The notes under the pieces: model-generated | What the model was told of the DNA's origin: nothing | Seen by the model: the letters and a program-made list of their open reading frames with translations, nothing else | Database searches by the model: none | From: Chloroflexota bacterium | Lineage (GTDB): Bacteria; Chloroflexota; Anaerolineae; B4-G1 | Direction of reading: 5' to 3' | DNA: 6,552 nucleotides | Assembly: GCA_024232355.1 (NCBI GenBank) | Contig: JAAEPW010000672.1 | Coordinates: 1 to 6,552, forward strand | Part shown: positions 1 through 6,125 of the stretch, in pieces | How positions within the stretch are numbered: position 1 is the stretch's first letter | How the letters are laid out: every line of letters starts with the position of its first letter | Made by a program: the position numbers and the translations under genes

Positions 1-29
1 AAAAACAGCCATGTTATTTACCCGATGGG

Positions 30-127
30 AAAGCCGAGGATACCCCATCTCCTGCGTTGTCAAGGGTTCGCGGTAAAGTACTACAGCTTCACCCTTTCCG
101 CCTTAGATCCGGGGCATCCTCGACTTT
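30..127 (-). repeat. Imperfect inverted repeat, possible dispersed element or structured RNA
   Basis: Positions 30-46 and 111-127 are inverted copies of each other, matching at 15 of 17 bases around a 64-nt interior. Both mismatches (34/123 and 42/115) are C-A or A-C on the + strand but become G-U pairs on the - strand, so the stem is complete only as minus-strand RNA. The interior holds two mutually exclusive pairings: 62-67 with 91-96 (AAGGGT/ACCCTT), and 70-78 with 94-101 (one bulged T). No reading frame of useful size covers it. From memory it resembles spacer repeats of Desulfobacterales genomes, but that is not verified here. It could equally be part of a small RNA or the end of an element continuing left of the window. 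Confidence 0.45.
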
Positions 128-164
128 TGCAACGTTAGGGTACACTTAGCAATAAACTGGACTT

Positions 165-183
165 GCCATGATTGATATATGGC
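165..183. promoter_or_regulatory. Short dyad upstream of the efflux operon, possible operator
   Basis: GCCAT (165-169) and ATGGC (179-183) form a perfect 5-bp inverted repeat around a 9-nt AT-rich spacer. It lies about 70 nt before the adaptor gene, where local repressors of RND operons often bind. That it is an operator is an inference; no regulator gene is in the window, and a 5-bp dyad can occur by chance. Confidence 0.25.
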
Positions 184-185
184 TT

Positions 186-221
186 ACTTAGGGCTCGCGC
201 AGCCTTAGGTTCACCGTTTTT
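186..221 (+). terminator. Terminator-like or leader hairpin before the efflux operon
   Basis: Positions 186-195 pair with 201-210 over 10 bp, including two G-U wobbles, around the loop CGCGC. The wobbles are paired only in + strand RNA. A run of five T (217-221) follows after a 6-nt gap, which is longer than in a classic intrinsic terminator. It could end an upstream gene left of the window, or act as an attenuator in the leader of the efflux mRNA, since it ends 41 nt before the start codon at 252. Confidence 0.35.
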
Positions 222-251
222 ATGAATTATATCAAAATATCGGAGTAAGAC

Positions 252-1289
252 ATGATGAGATTATTTGTTCAAGGGCTATTTGTAATCATTCTGCTTGCCG
301 GGTTAACCGCATGCGACGAAAAGATTGGGCCGGGCACCCGTCAAAAAGGTGAGGGCCCCACTGTCAGGGCACCCATCGCCAGGGCTAAGGAGACCCATCA
401 ACCTTTCTATTATGAAGCAGTGGGCACGGTCACTGCCCGTACCGCAAGTACCATTTCCAGCAAGCTCATGGGAGTAGTACGCTCTGTTAATGTGCAGGAG
501 GGAGATACCATCAAAAAAGGAGATCTCCTGGTCACCATTGATCAGCGCCAGGTCAAAGCCCATTTGGAAAGGGCCCTGGCCAACGCCCAAATAGCTGCCA
601 AAGAGTATGATCGTTACAAGCGATTGCTGAAAGATAAATCCGCATCCCAACATGAGTTTGACAGGGCAGAGGCGCGCCATCGTGAGGCCCAGGCGGCCGT
701 GGCTGCAACCCAGGTCAGCCAAAAGGATGCCAAAGTGCGGGCGCCCTATGACGGCCGTGTGGTGGCCAAGATGATTAATCCCGGAGACTTGGCCTCTCCT
801 GGAACGCCTTTTCTGATCATTGAACAACAGGGCCTGTTTTGTACCGACTTTGTGCTTCCAGAGCGATATATCCAGGCGGTTAAATTGGGGCTGAAAGTTA
901 AAGTGCTTGTACCGGCATTAAATCACAGGGAGATCACCGGCGAAATAGGACGCATTGTGCCTTTAGCCGATGCCCGTAGTCGTTCTTTTCAAGTGAAAGT
1001 CCGCATGCCGCCGGGATTTGATCTCAAATCCGGCATGTTTGCACGAGTTGCCGTACCACTGGGCGGTTCCGGCATGCTATTGATCCCCCAAACCGCAATT
1101 GTTGTGCAGGGGCAGTTGACCGGTTTATTTATAGTGGATGACAGTCAAATCGCTCATTTTCGCTTGGTACGAACCGGTAAAACCTTTGGCGATCAGGTAG
1201 AAGTTGTCTCCGGTTTGCAGATTGATCAGCAATATGTGTCTAATGTGCCTATGGAACTGAAAGATGGAGCTAAAGTGAGCAACCCATAG
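252..1289 (+). CDS. RND efflux periplasmic adaptor (HlyD/AcrA-type membrane fusion lipoprotein)
   Basis: This is the adaptor of a tripartite RND efflux pump; it links the inner-membrane permease to an outer-membrane channel. The 345-residue length is normal. Residues 1-21 are a lipoprotein signal with lipobox L-T-A-C and Cys21; Asp22 follows, the +2 residue that in Enterobacteria retains lipoproteins in the inner membrane. Two half-motifs of the lipoyl domain flank a helical hairpin: about 58-98 (containing VQEGDTIKKGDLL) and about 161-190 (VRAPYDGRV, then NPGDLASPGTPF). The Ala/Glu/Arg-rich coiled coil lies at about 99-160. A beta-barrel (about 196-268) and a membrane-proximal domain (about 272-345, starting LLIPQTAI) complete it. 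The start is fixed by GGAG at 242-245, 6 nt before the ATG. The permease gene follows after a short gap, so the two are almost certainly cotranscribed. The substrate cannot be read from the sequence. Confidence 0.95.
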   Translation: MMRLFVQGLFVIILLAGLTACDEKIGPGTRQKGEGPTVRAPIARAKETHQPFYYEAVGTVTARTASTISSKLMGVVRSVNVQEGDTIKKGDLLVTIDQRQVKAHLERALANAQIAAKEYDRYKRLLKDKSASQHEFDRAEARHREAQAAVAATQVSQKDAKVRAPYDGRVVAKMINPGDLASPGTPFLIIEQQGLFCTDFVLPERYIQAVKLGLKVKVLVPALNHREITGEIGRIVPLADARSRSFQVKVRMPPGFDLKSGMFARVAVPLGGSGMLLIPQTAIVVQGQLTGLFIVDDSQIAHFRLVRTGKTFGDQVEVVSGLQIDQQYVSNVPMELKDGAKVSNP

Positions 1290-1302
1290 GGCAGTAAACA
1301 GT

Positions 1303-1319
1303 TCGGGATCATCTCCCGA
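1303..1319 (+). promoter_or_regulatory. Intercistronic hairpin between adaptor and permease
   Basis: TCGGGA (1303-1308) pairs perfectly with TCCCGA (1314-1319) around a 5-nt loop. It lies between the adaptor stop and the permease ribosome-binding site (1326-1329). No T-run follows, so it is not a terminator. It may stabilise the mRNA or tune permease translation; this role is inferred. Confidence 0.4.
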
Positions 1320-1325
1320 TTAGAT

Positions 1326-1329
1326 GGAG
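1326..1329 (+). promoter_or_regulatory. Ribosome-binding site that decides the permease start
   Basis: GGAG lies 3 nt before the ATG at 1333 and 6 nt before the ATG at 1336. Six nt is also the spacing used by the adaptor gene, so the second ATG of the tandem pair is preferred. Confidence 0.6.
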
Positions 1330-1335
1330 TAAATG

Positions 1336-4300
1336 ATGAAAGATACAAGCGGTATGGCCGGAAAGATTGCCGAATTTTTTATCGATTCAAAGCTGACCCC
1401 TCTTATAATCATTGCCTCAATCCTTTTAGGTATTGCTGCCGTTGTTGCCCTGCCGAGGGAAGAGGAACCCCAGATCATTGTTCCTATGATCGATATATTT
1501 GTTCAGATGCCCGGCGCGGGTGCCAAGGAAGTGGAACAGCGTATTACCAGCCCCTTGGAAAAGCTCCTTTGGGAAATTCCCGGAGTTGAGTATGTCTACA
1601 CAACCTCCAGTCCGGGGATGAGCATGGCCGTAGTTCGTTTTTACGTAGGTCAGGATGAAGAAGAGTCCATCGTGCGTGTGCAATCCAAATTGACCGCCAA
1701 CTACGATCGTATCCCCTATGCCGTAGCACCCCCTTTGATCAAGCCCCGTTATATCGACGATGTTCCAATTCTCGCACTTACTTTTTGGGCTGAGGAGATG
1801 GGCCACTACATGTTGCGGCGGGTGGCAACGGAAGTGGAAAATGTAATCAAGCGCGAACCCAATGTCTCCATTACGTCAATTATCGGCGGCGCCCAACGAC
1901 AAGTTCAGGTGCTTTTTGATCCGGTTCGATTGGCGGCTGTTGGCATCGATCTGGAGCGTGCCGCCATGATGGTCCAGGCCGCCAACCAGGAGGCCGACGC
2001 CGGCGCATATCCCTCCATAAAAGGACGTGTCACGGTCCATGTGGGCGGATTTTTGAAAACCATAGAAGATGTGGAGCGTGTGGTGCTGGGTATTCATAGT
2101 GGCAGACCGGTCTACGTGCAGGATGTGGCCACCGTGGTGGATGGTCCGGCAGAACCGGATCAGTATGTTTTTTTCGGTACCGGTCCTGCTGCACAGGAGA
2201 AATCCATTGAAAAGCAGGGCCGTTTTCCGGCCATCACGATTACGGTGGCCAAGCGAAAGGGCACCAATGCCATCAAAGTGGCTGAAAAGGCGCTGCAACG
2301 GGTAGAGGATTTGCACGGTACAATCATCCCCGACAACATTCATATGACCGTTACACGGCATTATGGTGAGACTGCCAAAGAGAAATCGAACGAACTGCTC
2401 TATCATATGGCCATCGCTATTATTTCGGTCACTCTGCTCATCTGGTTCACCTTAGGCCGCCGTGAGTCGGCCGTGGTGGCGTTGGCCATTCCCGTAACTC
2501 TGGCCCTGACCATGGCCACTTTTTATTTCTATGGTTATACCCTCAACCGTATAACCCTTTTTGCATTGATTTTTTCCATCGGTATCCTGGTGGACGATGC
2601 CATCGTGGTAGTAGAGAACGTGGTGCGCCATTTTCACCTGCCTGATAACAAAGGGCGCAGCCGATTTAAGGTGGCCATCGAGGCTGTGGATGAAGTGGGC
2701 AATCCCACCATATTGGCTACACTGGCGGTGATTGCGGCCATTTTGCCCATGGCCTTTGTGGGGGGGCTTATGGGGCCTTACATGCGTCCCATTCCGGTGG
2801 GAGCTTCGGCGGCTATGGTGTTTTCCTTGCTGGTGGCCTTCATCGTTACACCCTGGGCCGCGGTGAGGATGCTTAAATCGAATGGCGATGGGCACGGTCA
2901 TGATGAAACCCAAGAGGATTGGAGCACTCGTTTCTATCGAAAAGTGATGGCTCCCTTGATCCACAAGGGTCTGTGGCGCCGGCTGTTTTTGGCCGGTATT
3001 GTCGGTCTTCTGCTAATGGCCTGTACCATGGTGGCTATGGGGCTTGTACGGGTTAAAATGCTGCCATTTGACAACAAAAGTGAATTTCAGCTTATTATCG
3101 ACATGCCGGAAGGAGCTACCCTGGAGGCAACTACGGCTGCTGCCCAGGAGATGGGTGACTACCTATCCACGGTTAACGAAGTCACCGACTATCAAATCCA
3201 TGCGGGCACCAGCGGCCCTTTTAACTTCAACGGCCTGGTGCGTCATTACTACTTGAGACAAGAGGTTTACCAAGCCGACATACAGGTCAATCTGGTGGAA
3301 AAAGGTCTCCGCAAACAGCAAAGCCATGACATTGCCAAGCGGGTGCGGCCGGAGCTGCTCAAGATCGCCCGGCGACACAAGGCGCGCATCAAGGTAGCCG
3401 AGGTGCCTCCCGGTCCACCGGTACTCTCCACCCTGGTGGCGGAGATCTATGGGCCAAATTACGAGCGCCAGAGGGAGATTGCCGCTCAGATCATGCAGAT
3501 CTTTGAGGATACACCCGGCGTAGTGGATGTGGACTGGTTCATGGAAGAAAAACATCCCCGGTACCACTTGACAGTGGACAGGGAAAAAGCCGCCCTGCAT
3601 GGCATCACACCACACCAGAGCAGCAGCACACTTAAGCTGGCCATGAGTGGCAGACAAGTGGGACTGCTGCATCAACCCCTGGAAAAAGAAGATGTGCGTG
3701 TTATTCTCAAGCTGCCATTGGCCGATCGTGCCGATGTGAAACGCCTGGAAAGCATCAAGATGCAGGCGGTTGACGGAAATCTGATTCCCCTCTCTTCTTT
3801 GGTGCGGGCGCAATTGACTGCCCCGGACAAGAGCATCTACCATAAAAATCTGATGCCGGTGGTCTATGTGATAGGTGATGTGGCCGGCGTCAAAGAGAGC
3901 CCGGTATATGCTATTCTGGAGATGCGTAAAAAGATCGATTCCATCCAATTGCCGGAGGGGTACGGGATTAAACAGCACACTGCCAGCCTGCCAAGCAGTG
4001 ACCGCAAATATGCAATGAAATGGGACGGTGAGTGGCATATCACCTACGAAGTGTTCCGCGACATGGGTATTGCCTTTGCCGTGGTGCTGGTTTTGATCTT
4101 TGTCCTGGTTGTTGGCTGGTTCCAGTCTTTTTCTACGCCCATGGTGATCATGGTGGCCATTCCCTTTTCACTCATCGGCATACTTCCGGCCCATTGGGCC
4201 ATGGGAGCCTTTTTCACTGCCACCTCCATGATCGGATTTATCGCCGGCGCCGGCATTGTGGTGCGCAACTCCATTATTCTGGTGGATTTTATTGAACTGC

Positions 4301-4542
4301 GAGTTAAAGAGGGTGCGCCTCTGGATGAGGCCGTAGTGGATGCCGGCGCGGTACGCTTCAGGCCCATGATGCTCACTGCCGCCGCCGTGGTGGTGGGAGC
4401 TTCGGTGATTCTTTTTGATCCCATTTTTCAGGGTCTGGCCATCTCCCTGATGGCCGGTGAAATCGCCTCGTTGCTCTTCTCCCGAATGACAGTGCCCATA
4501 TTATATTATATGCGCGAGCAAAAGATCGTGGCACGGCCGTAG
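1336..4542 (+). CDS. RND-family efflux permease (AcrB-like inner-membrane proton antiporter)
   Basis: This is the inner-membrane engine of the pump, moving substrate outward in exchange for protons. At 1068 residues it has full family length. TM1 is at about 20-39, followed by the conserved ALPREEEPQ. The first large periplasmic loop spans about 40-353, TM2-TM6 about 354-511, TM7 about 549-572, the second periplasmic loop about 573-905 and TM8-TM12 about 907-1055. TM4 carries the proton-relay pair Asp420-Asp421 in [14 protein letters not shown], equivalent to AcrB D407/D408. In TM10 the position of AcrB Lys940 is Arg977 ([11 protein letters not shown]). A short His/Asp-rich cytoplasmic linker (GDGHGHDE, about 517-524) lies between TM6 and TM7. 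Two tandem stops (TAG TAA) end it. It fits general drug/solute RND pumps (COG0841) better than CusA/CzcA metal pumps, because the TM10 region is AcrB-like; the actual substrate is unknown. An alternative start is the ATG at 1333. No outer-membrane factor gene follows. Confidence 0.96.
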   Translation: MKDTSGMAGKIAEFFIDSKLTPLIIIASILLGIAAVVALPREEEPQIIVPMIDIFVQMPGAGAKEVEQRITSPLEKLLWEIPGVEYVYTTSSPGMSMAVVRFYVGQDEEESIVRVQSKLTANYDRIPYAVAPPLIKPRYIDDVPILALTFWAEEMGHYMLRRVATEVENVIKREPNVSITSIIGGAQRQVQVLFDPVRLAAVGIDLERAAMMVQAANQEADAGAYPSIKGRVTVHVGGFLKTIEDVERVVLGIHSGRPVYVQDVATVVDGPAEPDQYVFFGTGPAAQEKSIEKQGRFPAITITVAKRKGTNAIKVAEKALQRVEDLHGTIIPDNIHMTVTRHYGETAKEKSNELLYHMAIAIISVTLLIWFTLGRRESAVVALAIPVTLALTMATFYFYGYTLNRITLFALIFSIGILVDDAIVVVENVVRHFHLPDNKGRSRFKVAIEAVDEVGNPTILATLAVIAAILPMAFVGGLMGPYMRPIPVGASAAMVFSLLVAFIVTPWAAVRMLKSNGDGHGHDETQEDWSTRFYRKVMAPLIHKGLWRRLFLAGIVGLLLMACTMVAMGLVRVKMLPFDNKSEFQLIIDMPEGATLEATTAAAQEMGDYLSTVNEVTDYQIHAGTSGPFNFNGLVRHYYLRQEVYQADIQVNLVEKGLRKQQSHDIAKRVRPELLKIARRHKARIKVAEVPPGPPVLSTLVAEIYGPNYERQREIAAQIMQIFEDTPGVVDVDWFMEEKHPRYHLTVDREKAALHGITPHQSSSTLKLAMSGRQVGLLHQPLEKEDVRVILKLPLADRADVKRLESIKMQAVDGNLIPLSSLVRAQLTAPDKSIYHKNLMPVVYVIGDVAGVKESPVYAILEMRKKIDSIQLPEGYGIKQHTASLPSSDRKYAMKWDGEWHITYEVFRDMGIAFAVVLVLIFVLVVGWFQSFSTPMVIMVAIPFSLIGILPAHWAMGAFFTATSMIGFIAGAGIVVRNSIILVDFIELRVKEGAPLDEAVVDAGAVRFRPMMLTAAAVVVGASVILFDPIFQGLAISLMAGEIASLLFSRMTVPILYYMREQKIVARP

Positions 4543-4549
4543 TAAATAT

Positions 4550-4568
4550 CCGGGTCCAGAGGGCCCGG
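4550..4568 (+). terminator. First of two tandem hairpins ending the efflux operon
   Basis: An 8-bp stem (4550-4557 with 4561-4568, one G-U pair) closes a 3-nt loop AGA. It begins 7 nt after the first permease stop codon. Only CTTTGGGTT follows, a poor T-run, so by itself it is more likely an mRNA-protecting hairpin than an efficient terminator. Confidence 0.5.
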
Positions 4569-4577
4569 CTTTGGGTT

Positions 4578-4596
4578 GCCCCTGGAAGGGGCTTTT
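4578..4596 (+). terminator. Intrinsic terminator of the efflux operon
   Basis: GCCCC (4578-4582) pairs with GGGGC (4588-4592) around the loop TGGAA, followed directly by TTTT (4593-4596). It lies 36 nt past the permease stop and about 10 nt after another GC-rich hairpin; together they make a convincing end of transcription. Confidence 0.65.
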
Positions 4597-4622
4597 AGCA
4601 CCGGAGGTCTTCGGACAACAGT

Positions 4623-4744
4623 AGTCAGGAGTCAGAAGTCAGGAGCCAGAATACAACGGTGTCGCTTCGCTCCATTAGTTCTTATATTTATCTGAGCCTT
4701 TGGCGAATCCTTCTTCTGAATTCTGACTCCTGACTCCTGAATTC
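4623..4744. repeat. MITE-like element: inverted arrays of a 7-bp tandem repeat
   Basis: The left arm (4623-4650) is four tandem heptamers of consensus AGTCAGG, also readable as two 14-mers differing at one base. The right arm (4717-4744) is four tandem heptamers on the opposite orientation: TGAATTC, TGACTCC, TGACTCC, TGAATTC. The arms face each other, and 4625-4651 pairs with 4714-4740 at 23 of 27 positions around a 62-nt centre without an obvious ORF. No target-site duplication is evident. It resembles non-autonomous miniature elements or short tandem heptamer repeats known from other bacteria. Mobility is an inference, and the transcript would fold into a long hairpin. Confidence 0.7.
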
Positions 4745-4780
4745 TTGTTAGCACTCTTCAAGGCATAGCCAAATATCTCT

Positions 4781-4806
4781 GACCTGGCCCAAAGGACCAG
4801 GTTTTC
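4781..4806 (+). terminator. Isolated terminator-like hairpin
   Basis: ACCTGG (4782-4787) pairs with CCAGGT (4797-4802), extended by a G-U pair and by two inner C-G pairs (4789-4790 with 4794-4795) beyond one mismatch. TTTTC follows at 4802-4806. The T-run sits on the + strand side only. No gene lies between it and the efflux terminators, so it may be a back-up terminator or the end of a lost gene or small RNA. Confidence 0.5.
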
Positions 4807-4823
4807 AACAACCAAATAACCTT

Positions 4824-4846
4824 GGGGCTTGGGTCGGGGCTTGGGG
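4824..4846 (+). other. Potential G-quadruplex motif
   Basis: Four G-runs of 4, 3, 4 and 4 bases are separated by loops CTT, TC and CTT, matching the G3+N1-7 quadruplex rule on the + strand. It is also an imperfect repeat of GGGGCTT. It is intergenic, about 250 nt before the next start codon. Folding and function are not shown by the sequence. Confidence 0.55.
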
Positions 4847-5002
4847 CGGACCGCGCTAACTATTTAGAACCATTAAACAATAGCCTTTAAAACCCCCTCA
4901 TATATGCCCTATATTGATCTTTTTAGGGGCAAAAATGTACCTTTAAGAGTGAAACACGAGGTTTTTTGGGGCCCATATGCTGTAAATACAAACGCATAGT
5001 TT

Positions 5003-5013
5003 GGTCTGTCCCC
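5003..5013 (-). repeat. GGTCTGTCCCC motif resembling REP-type intergenic repeats
   Basis: The 11-mer reads GGGGACAGACC on the minus strand. From memory, this core with a following A/T-rich stretch is frequent in intergenic repeats of several proteobacteria, some linked to REP-associated transposases. Only one copy is in the window and no transposase is present, so the assignment is tentative. Confidence 0.3.
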
Positions 5014-5086
5014 ATTTCACATTTCCTCCTTCCATTCATTAAATTGTGATAATGCCTTTTGGATATTCAGAATAAATTTTTCAGTT

Positions 5087-5091
5087 GGAGG
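5087..5091 (+). promoter_or_regulatory. Strong ribosome-binding site of the truncated flavoprotein frame
   Basis: GGAGG lies 7 nt before the ATG at 5099, close to ideal. It shows that the short frame after it is the true beginning of a once-functional gene and may still be translated. Confidence 0.6.
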
Positions 5092-5098
5092 AACAAAA

Positions 5099-5188
5099 AT
5101 GAAAGTACTTGCTTTTAACGGCAGCCCGCGTAAAGATGGAAACACTGCTATGCGCGAACCCTTACAAGGAGACCTCCATGAAATCTGA
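5099..5188 (+). pseudogene. Truncated NAD(P)H-dependent FMN reductase / flavodoxin-fold gene start
   Basis: The frame encodes 29 residues. The first 17 (codons 5099-5149) are MKVLAFNGSPRKDGNTA, which matches the N-terminal beta-strand and FMN phosphate-binding loop (GSPRKDGNT) typical of the flavodoxin-like FMN reductase / iron-sulfur flavoprotein family. Family members are usually near 180-210 residues. Here the likeness ends at codon 18 and the remaining codons run through the ribosome-binding site and start of the DUF362 gene to a TGA at 5186-5188, overlapping that gene by 11 nt. The simplest reading is a deletion that joined codon 17 to the leader of the next gene. The remnant may now act as an upstream ORF coupling translation to DUF362; that role is inferred. 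Confidence 0.7.
5166..5171 (+). promoter_or_regulatory. Ribosome-binding site fixing the DUF362 start
   Basis: AAGGAG lies 6 nt before the ATG at 5178 and directly precedes the twin-arginine signal sequence. It rules out the longer frame that could begin at a TTG at 5109, because that extension only re-reads the flavoprotein stump in another frame. Confidence 0.75.
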
Positions 5189-6125
5189 TAAGCCCATTAC
5201 ACGTAGAGAGTCAATTCAAAGGCTTGTGCGCTGGTCCGGAGGCCTTGCCCTTGCCGGGGCGGCCCGATGGCCCGTATTCACGGCGTCCCATGCATGGGCG
5301 AAGCCGGCAAACAAAGGCTTTATTGTCGAGGGCTTTGGCCGGACAGACGGATTTTCCGTGAAAGGACTGACAAAAAAGGTGTTTGAAGCGGCCGGGGGCA
5401 TGAAACGGTTTGTCTCCCGGGGAGATGTGGTGGCGGTCAAGCCGAACATATCCTGGGCCAGGCATCCACGCTTTGCCGCCACGACAAATCCCGATGTCCT
5501 GTCAGCCGTCATCGAGCTGTGTCAGGAAGCCGGCGCCAAACAGGTCCGAATCGTTGATCATACCATCCACGATGCCAGGCAATGCTTTGCTGTTACAGGG
5601 GCTGGAAAGGTGGCCAAGGAAACAGGGGCCGATCTGGTTTACCCAAGATCATCTTTAATGAAAAAAATGAAATTAAGGGGCAACCGGCTGGATGTGTGGC
5701 CCGTGTTCACTCCCCTGGTGGAGGCGGATAAGGTGATCAACCTCCCGATAGCCAAGCACCACTCCCTAAGCACCCTTACCCTGGGAATGAAAAACTGGAT
5801 TGGGGGCGTGGGTGGGAGCCGGTGGTCGCTGCATCAGGATATACATAAGAGCATTGTGGATCTGGCACGGTTCTTTAAACCTGAAATTACCCTGATCGAT
5901 GCCATCCGTATTATGACCCGAAACGGGCCTTCCGGCGGCAGCACGGATTATGTTATGTTTAAAAACACCCTGATTCTAAGCAATGACCCGGTGGCCGCGG
6001 ATGCCAAAGCAAGCATGCTTTTCGGAAAAAAACCGGAAAAGATCGGTTTTATTCACCTGGCCCAAAAGAGCGGTCTCGGTACCTATGATTTTACAAAGCT
6101 TGAAAATAAAAAGGTGATAGTGTGA
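5178..6125 (+). CDS. Tat-exported DUF362 domain protein
   Basis: This 315-residue protein begins with a twin-arginine signal: Arg9-Arg10 in TRRESIQRL, a hydrophobic stretch with Gly/Ala (about 20-29) and a likely cleavage after A-W-A (Ala41). It is therefore probably folded, and perhaps cofactor-loaded, before export to the periplasm. The mature part shows the DUF362 signature blocks: VAVKPNIS (about 86-92), TTNPDVLSAVIELCQEAGAK (about 102-121), IVDHT (about 125-129), INLPIAKHHSL through GMKNWIGG (about 187-210) and SNDPVAADAKAS (about 268-279). It has only two Cys residues in the mature domain and lacks the ferredoxin-like cluster domain that some family members carry. The molecular function of DUF362 is not established. 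The 4-nt stop/start overlap with the next gene, which has an iron-sulfur motif, suggests a joint redox role. Confidence 0.88.
   Translation: MKSDKPITRRESIQRLVRWSGGLALAGAARWPVFTASHAWAKPANKGFIVEGFGRTDGFSVKGLTKKVFEAAGGMKRFVSRGDVVAVKPNISWARHPRFAATTNPDVLSAVIELCQEAGAKQVRIVDHTIHDARQCFAVTGAGKVAKETGADLVYPRSSLMKKMKLRGNRLDVWPVFTPLVEADKVINLPIAKHHSLSTLTLGMKNWIGGVGGSRWSLHQDIHKSIVDLARFFKPEITLIDAIRIMTRNGPSGGSTDYVMFKNTLILSNDPVAADAKASMLFGKKPEKIGFIHLAQKSGLGTYDFTKLENKKVIV

Larger units (their letters stand above)
4546..5098. other. Gene-free spacer between the efflux operon and the DUF362 cluster
   Basis: No reading frame with both convincing length and a ribosome-binding site is present on either strand. The spacer holds the operon terminators, an inverted heptamer-array element, an isolated terminator-like hairpin, a G-quadruplex motif and a GGTCTGTCCCC motif, each listed separately. 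A 31-codon frame at 4904-4999 has no ribosome-binding site. The second half (about 4860-5098) is more AT-rich than the flanking genes. Confidence 0.7.

Noticed and set aside
127..156. Sigma-70-like promoter TTGCAA with AATAAA before the efflux operon
   Set aside because: It is a weak match (four of six in each box), and the first box overlaps the inverted-repeat arm.
168..248. Two tiny leader frames (168-191 and 222-248) before the adaptor gene
   Set aside because: They are 7 and 8 codons long with no convincing ribosome-binding sites. The first ends inside the hairpin, which is suggestive of attenuation but too weak to annotate.
3163..4038. Long minus-strand frame (291 codons) opposite the permease
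   Set aside because: It lies wholly within the permease gene, its translation is rich in His/Leu without domain features, and it is a shadow of the true coding frame.
4904..4999. 31-codon frame starting ATG at 4904
   Set aside because: It is preceded by a C-rich stretch without any Shine-Dalgarno-like sequence, and the translation is not recognisable.
5044..5073. Sigma-70-like promoter TTGTGA with CAGAAT after 18 nt
   Set aside because: Each box matches consensus at only four of six positions in an AT-rich stretch where such matches are expected by chance.
5109..5177. N-terminal extension of the DUF362 protein from a TTG at 5109
   Set aside because: It re-reads the FMN-reductase stump in another frame, lacks its own ribosome-binding site, and would bury the twin-arginine signal 23 residues inside.
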